Assembly: GCA_035489755.1 (NCBI GenBank) | Contig: DATGZK010000039.1 | Span: 1 to 64,000, forward strand | DNA: 64,000 nt | Origin: UBA9160 sp035489755 | GTDB lineage: Bacteria; Myxococcota_A; UBA9160 | Direction of reading: 5' to 3' | Shown: positions 61,001-64,000 of the stretch, in pieces | Position numbering within the stretch: position 1 is the first letter of the stretch | Layout: each line of letters starts with the position of its first letter | Notes under the pieces: generated by a model | Told to the model about the DNA's origin: nothing | Database searches by the model: none | What the model saw: the letters and a program-made list of their open reading frames with translations, nothing else | Program-made: the position numbers and the translations under genes

Positions 61001-61571
61001 CCTGACCGGCAATGCCGTGGCGCTGGAGTTCGAGGTAGTAGCGGCCGTCGAAGATGCGCGAGAACTCCTCCACGAGGCGCCAGGCTGTCTCGGGCTGGCC
61101 CCCGACGATGGCGCGCGAGACCAGAGAAGAAAGGCAGCCCGACGTCGCGATGAGGCCGGTGTTTCGCTCTCGCAAGAGGTCGAGGTCGATGCGCGGCTTG
61201 TAGTAGAAGCCCTCGAGGTAGCCCTTCGAGACCAGGTACACGAGGTTGCGATAGCCGACCTCGTCCATCGCCAGCAGCAGGAGGTGCGAAATGGCGTCAA
61301 AGCCCGAGGCGTCTTTTTCCCGTTTTTCCTTCTCAAAACGCGAGCCCGCCGCCACATACACTTCGCAACCCAGGATCGGCTTCACACCCGCGTTTCGGGC
61401 GGAGTCGTAGAACTCGATCGCACCGAACAGGTTGCCATGGTCCGTCATGGCCACCGCCGGCTGGCCCAAGGCCTTCACGCGCTCGAAAAGCGGCCGGTGT
61501 TTGATGGCTCCGTCAAGGAGCGAGTACTGGGTGTGAAGGTGCAGGTGGACGAAGGGGACGTTCGGCACCAC
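58071..61571 (-). CDS. dnaE: DNA polymerase III alpha subunit
   Basis: 1166 residues, the usual length for DnaE1. The PHP domain opens with 'VHLHLHTQYSLLDGAIKHRPLFERVKALGQPAVAMTDHGNLFG'. The polymerase active-site acids are in 'RISLPDIDVDFCIRGRDQVI' and 'VGPGRGSSAGSLVAYSLGITGIDPI'. The helix-hairpin-helix and OB part ('DVLIGGVVTQLRETRTQKGKIMGFGVLEDLEG') is present. GTG 61571 follows the guaA stop directly; a second GTG at 61568 is equally possible. The main replicative polymerase. Confidence 0.97.
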   Translation of the reverse strand: MVPNVPFVHLHLHTQYSLLDGAIKHRPLFERVKALGQPAVAMTDHGNLFGAIEFYDSARNAGVKPILGCEVYVAAGSRFEKEKREKDASGFDAISHLLLLAMDEVGYRNLVYLVSKGYLEGFYYKPRIDLDLLRERNTGLIATSGCLSSLVSRAIVGGQPETAWRLVEEFSRIFDGRYYLELQRHGIAGQDLVNAELLKMAVDLRLPLVATNDAHYLTSEDHEPHEALLCIGTATTLEDPQRFRFDGRGFYVRSGEEMAELFRDHPSAIAGTLEIAERCNLELELGSYHLPEFQVPAGETREAVLACEAWSGLRQRLGHAPDEPFRRESAEYVKRMEHELHVIGSMGFAGYFLIVADFIGYARRCGIPVGPGRGSSAGSLVAYSLGITGIDPIEYDIIFERFLNPERISLPDIDVDFCIRGRDQVISYVAAKYDGKGDDEKRVAQIITFGKLQARAAIRDVGRVLGLSYGDVDRVAKLVPETLGITLEEALEQSGELRARVEADGQVKRVVEIARRLEGLTRHASTHAAGVVIGDRPLIELVPLYRDPKSGAAVTQYDMKCVDRIGLIKFDFLGLKTLTVISDAEERIRQGGFPEFSIEKIPLNDALSYDLLSRGDTDGVFQVESSGMTELVVKLKPRSFKEIIPLVALYRPGPLGSGMVDEYVSRKHGLTKVEYVLPELEELTADTLGVIVYQDQVLQIANQVAGYSLGEADLLRRAMGKKKPDEMAMQRERFVSGCKKNNIEEKKAHAVFDLMAEFAEYGFAKSHSTAYALITYQTAYLKANHPREFLAALMSADTGNDEKLARYIAHAREHKIDVLPPDVNESSRDFTVVAGGIRFGLAGVKNVGEGAIEAILEARAAGERFGSLFDFCRRADGRRVNRRVVESLVKCGAFDGLHPNRAQAWAGLDAALEAGAAAQRDREIGQANLFGARSGGESLEPVLPQVAAWTDRERLAHEKEVLGFYVTGHPLSPHAAQLSRFCDTTAGTIEGKAGRDVLIGGVVTQLRETRTQKGKIMGFGVLEDLEGAFDLVLFPDVWGQFSAVLRRAAAQGDAGSVTPLLLAGTLEGGESPKLLVREVFELAGAEEKLSSQLRLHITATEATRDRLTALKDLLAAHPGPCAVQLHLLIPDESETILSFGSGVRPSEALLEDLDGLFGRRVTELCV

Positions 61572-63116
61572 CTACTCCCATTCGATGGTGGCCGGAGGCT
61601 TCGACGAAACGTCGTACACCACCCGGTTCACGCCCTTTACCTCATTCGTGATGCGGCTCGAGATGGTCGCCAGGACCTCGGCCGGCATCCGTGCCCAGTC
61701 CGCGGTCATGCCGTCCACGGAGGTCACGCAGCGCAGCGCGACGGCATTCTCGTAGGTCCGCTCGTCCCCCATCACCCCGACACTCTGCAGGGGGAGGAAG
61801 ACCGCGAACGCCTGCCAGATTCGATCGTACTCGCCGGAGCGTCGGAGCTCCTCGATCAGGATGGCATCTGCGCGACGGAGGATGGCGAGCCGCTCGGGGG
61901 TCACCTCGCCGATGACCCGGATCGCGAGCCCGGGACCCGGGAAGGGATGGCGGCCGAGGATGGCCGCTGGAAGACCGAGCTGGCGACCCACCTCCCGCAC
62001 CTCGTCCTTGAAGAGCTCGCGCAGGGGCTCGATCAGGGAAAGCTGCATCGCATCGGGGAGACCTCCCACGTTGTGGTGGGTCTTGATGGTCGCCGATGGA
62101 CCCCGCACCGACACGCTCTCAATCACATCGGGATAGAGAGTGCCCTGGACCAGGAACTTGACATCGCCGAGCTGGCGGGCGTGCTCTTCAAAGACCTCGA
62201 TGAACTGGTGCCCGATGATGCGACGCTTGCGCTCGGGATCGATGACGCCGCGCAGGGCGGCGAGGAATCGCTCGCTCGCGTCCACGGCCACGAGGCGAAT
62301 GCCGAGGCTCTCGCGGAAAACCTGTTGAACCTCCTCGGGCTCGCGCTCCCGCAGGAGACCGTGGTCGACGAAAATACAGACCAGCTGGTCGCCGATTGCG
62401 CGATGCACCAAGGCGGCGGCGACGGAGGAGTCGACTCCGCCGGAGAGTGCGCACACGACGCGTGCCGTCCCGACCTTCTGGCGGATGCGCTCGACCACCT
62501 CTTCGGCGAAGGCCTGCATGGTCCAGGCGGGCGGACAGCCGCAGATTCTGTGGACGAAGTTCGCATAGATCTCGCTCCCGGATTCCGTGTGCGAGACCTC
62601 GGGATGGAACTGCAGCCCCCAGATCGGCCGATCCACGTGACGGATTGCCGCAAAGGGGGAGCCTTCGCTGGTCGCAAGGACGGTGAAGCCGGGGGGAAGG
62701 CGCAGTACGCGGTCTCCGTGGCTCATCCAGACCACGCGTTCCGCCCGCCCCTTGGGCCCGGCGAAGAGCGGATCCTCGCGTTCGAGCTTTAAGAGGGCGC
62801 GCCCGTACTCCCTGCGCTCCGCCTTCTCGACCAAACCTCCGAGCTGCTTGGCCAGCAGCTGAAGGCCGTAGCAGATGCCGAGCAGGGGCCTTCCGAGCTC
62901 GAACAGCGCGGGGTCCAGCTGAGGCGATCCCGGATCCAGCACGCTTGCCGGGCCACCCGAGAGCACGATGCCGGCGGGGTCGAAGGCGCGCACCGCCTCG
63001 AGGGACATGTTGTAGGGATGGATTTCGCAGTAGACATTCTGCTCGCGAATCCGGCGCGCGATGAGCTGCGTGTATTGCGCACCAAAATCGAGGATCAGGA
63101 TCCGCGAAGGTTTCAC
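61572..63116 (-). CDS. guaA: GMP synthase (glutamine-hydrolysing)
   Basis: 514 residues. The N-terminal amidotransferase has the Cys in 'LLGICYGLQLLAKQLGG' and the His/Glu in 'GLQFHPEVSHT'; the ATP-pyrophosphatase has 'CALSGGVDSSVAAALVHRAIG'; the C-terminal dimer domain ends 'GVNRVVYDVSSKPPATIEWE'. Makes GMP from XMP. It sits 9 bases after guaB and touches dnaE, so guaB-guaA-dnaE form one transcript. Confidence 0.97.
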   Translation of the reverse strand: MKPSRILILDFGAQYTQLIARRIREQNVYCEIHPYNMSLEAVRAFDPAGIVLSGGPASVLDPGSPQLDPALFELGRPLLGICYGLQLLAKQLGGLVEKAERREYGRALLKLEREDPLFAGPKGRAERVVWMSHGDRVLRLPPGFTVLATSEGSPFAAIRHVDRPIWGLQFHPEVSHTESGSEIYANFVHRICGCPPAWTMQAFAEEVVERIRQKVGTARVVCALSGGVDSSVAAALVHRAIGDQLVCIFVDHGLLREREPEEVQQVFRESLGIRLVAVDASERFLAALRGVIDPERKRRIIGHQFIEVFEEHARQLGDVKFLVQGTLYPDVIESVSVRGPSATIKTHHNVGGLPDAMQLSLIEPLRELFKDEVREVGRQLGLPAAILGRHPFPGPGLAIRVIGEVTPERLAILRRADAILIEELRRSGEYDRIWQAFAVFLPLQSVGVMGDERTYENAVALRCVTSVDGMTADWARMPAEVLATISSRITNEVKGVNRVVYDVSSKPPATIEWE

Positions 63117-63125
63117 GCTGCGAGC

Positions 63126-64000
63126 CTACTCAATCCAGTAGTTCGGAGCTTCCTTGGTGATGATGACGTCGTGCACGTGGCTCTCTTGGAGGCCGGCCGA
63201 CGAGATCTTCACGAAGCGCGCCTTGGCCCTGAGCTCGGAGAGATTCGCCGCGCCCACGTAGCCCATGCCTGAGCGAACTCCTCCGAGCATCTGATAGACG
63301 CTGTTGGAGAGGCTGCCGCGGTACGGCACCCGGCCTTCGATGCCCTCGGGGACGAGCTTCGTGGTGTCGTCGACCTCCGCCTGGAAGTAGCGGTCTCGGC
63401 TCCGTCCGCTGCTCATGGCACCGATCGAGCCCATGCCCCGGTAGATCTTGTAGGAGCGGCCCTGGTAGAGGACGACTTCGCCGGGCGCCTCATCGGTGCC
63501 CGCGAACAGGGAGCCAATCATCACGGTGGAGGCCCCTCCGGCCAGCGCCTTTAGGACGTCGCCGGAGTACTTGATGCCGCCATCGGAGATCACTGGGATT
63601 CCGAAGCGGCTTGCCACCTGGGCGCAGTCGAACACGGCCGTGAACTGGGGGACGCCGACTCCGGTCACCACCCGCGTGGTGCAGATCGAGCCGGGCCCGA
63701 CGCCCACTTTCACCGCGGAGACGCCGGCCTTGATGAGCTCCTCCGTTCCCTCAGCCGTCGCGACGTTGCCGCCGATGATCGCGAGGTCTGGGTGGCTGCG
63801 CCGCAGCTGCCGCACCATTTCGAGCACGCTCGCCGCTTGCCCGTGGGCAGTATCCACGACAACGACATCCACTCCGGCTTCGATCAGCGCTTCGGCGCGC
63901 TCGAGCTGATCGCGGCCTACCCCCACGGCTGCACCGCAGCGCAGCCGGCCGAGCCCGTCCTTTGCTGCGTTCGGGTAGCGCTCGTTTTTCTCGATGTCTT
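63126..64000 (-). CDS. guaB: IMP dehydrogenase, 5' end cut by window edge
   Basis: About 291 codons of the C-terminal part; the frame is open to the right edge, where it reads 'DIEKNERYPNAAKDGLGRLRCGAAVGVG', so the GTG at 63926 is not the start. The active-site loop 'GVGPGSICTTRVVTGVGVPQ' contains the catalytic Cys, with 'DGGIKYSGDVLKALAGGASTVMIGSLFAGTDE' and 'YRGMGSIGAM' downstream. The CBS domains would lie outside the window. First step of GMP synthesis from IMP. Confidence 0.95.
   Translation of the reverse strand, partial: DIEKNERYPNAAKDGLGRLRCGAAVGVGRDQLERAEALIEAGVDVVVVDTAHGQAASVLEMVRQLRRSHPDLAIIGGNVATAEGTEELIKAGVSAVKVGVGPGSICTTRVVTGVGVPQFTAVFDCAQVASRFGIPVISDGGIKYSGDVLKALAGGASTVMIGSLFAGTDEAPGEVVLYQGRSYKIYRGMGSIGAMSSGRSRDRYFQAEVDDTTKLVPEGIEGRVPYRGSLSNSVYQMLGGVRSGMGYVGAANLSELRAKARFVKISSAGLQESHVHDVIITKEAPNYWIE

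Noticed and set aside
60549..62792. 747-residue open frame opposite dnaE and guaA
   Set aside because: Same kind of antisense shadow; both strands cannot carry such constrained sequences, and dnaE and guaA are certain.
1..64000. CRISPR arrays, insertion sequences, integrases, rRNA genes
   Set aside because: None found. The only tandem repeats are inside coding genes, and no transposase or spacer pattern is present.

Overview
The window is a GC-rich, gene-dense stretch of a Gram-negative bacterial chromosome. The order infC-rpmI-rplT-pheS-pheT-ihfA-merR, many lipoproteins, a Ser/Thr kinase, a caa3-type oxidase operon with CtaG and many small secreted proteins without named families suggest a soil or sediment member of the Deltaproteobacteria sensu lato (Myxococcota, Binatota or a relative). 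That placement is inference; no 16S gene is present.

Layout. 1-10 kb: the 3' end of ftsH, a large secreted alpha/beta hydrolase behind a palindromic operator-like site, two lipoproteins, and a tightly coupled pqiA-pqiA-pqiB-pqiC lipid-transport operon whose first gene appears to start at ATC. 10-16 kb: a cupredoxin-like lipoprotein, an outer-membrane beta-barrel protein and a compact RiPP locus: a secreted precursor with seven W-x-N motifs, a radical SAM/SPASM maturase of the GrrM/OscB cyclophane type, and an overlapping gene of unknown function. A divergent secreted-protein gene faces the locus across paired TTGACA boxes. 16-22.5 kb: PPK2, a 29-residue membrane peptide, a dienelactone-hydrolase-like protein, a membrane Ser/Thr kinase, a DUF2846-like lipoprotein and an arylsulfatase remnant. 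22.7-30.9 kb: a respiratory operon (coxB with cytochrome c, coxA, coxC, a membrane protein, dihaem cytochrome c, Rieske protein, cytochrome b fused to cytochrome c, ctaG). 31-43 kb: an accessory region with hydrolases, a dihaem peroxidase-like protein, acyl-CoA dehydrogenase, P450, DUF3300 and DUF2950 proteins, DUF2804, and several broken genes. 43-49.6 kb: tRNA-Pro, a TPR / von Willebrand-like / AAA-PEGA operon and a divergent three-gene set. 49.5-64 kb: core information-processing genes, all leftward: guaB-guaA-dnaE-orf, tRNA-Val, thrS-infC-rpmI-rplT-pheS-pheT-ihfA-merR.

How the parts work together. The respiratory operon would carry electrons from quinol through Rieske/cytochrome b and c-type haems to oxygen. 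The pqi operon would move lipids between the membranes. The RiPP locus would export a peptide in which Trp and Asn side chains are joined into small rings. The right end makes GMP, replicates DNA and supplies translation, with infC carrying the classical non-AUG start expected for IF3 autoregulation. The most unusual items are the W-x-N RiPP locus with its divergent partner, the ATC start of pqiA, and the TPR/vWA/AAA-PEGA operon.
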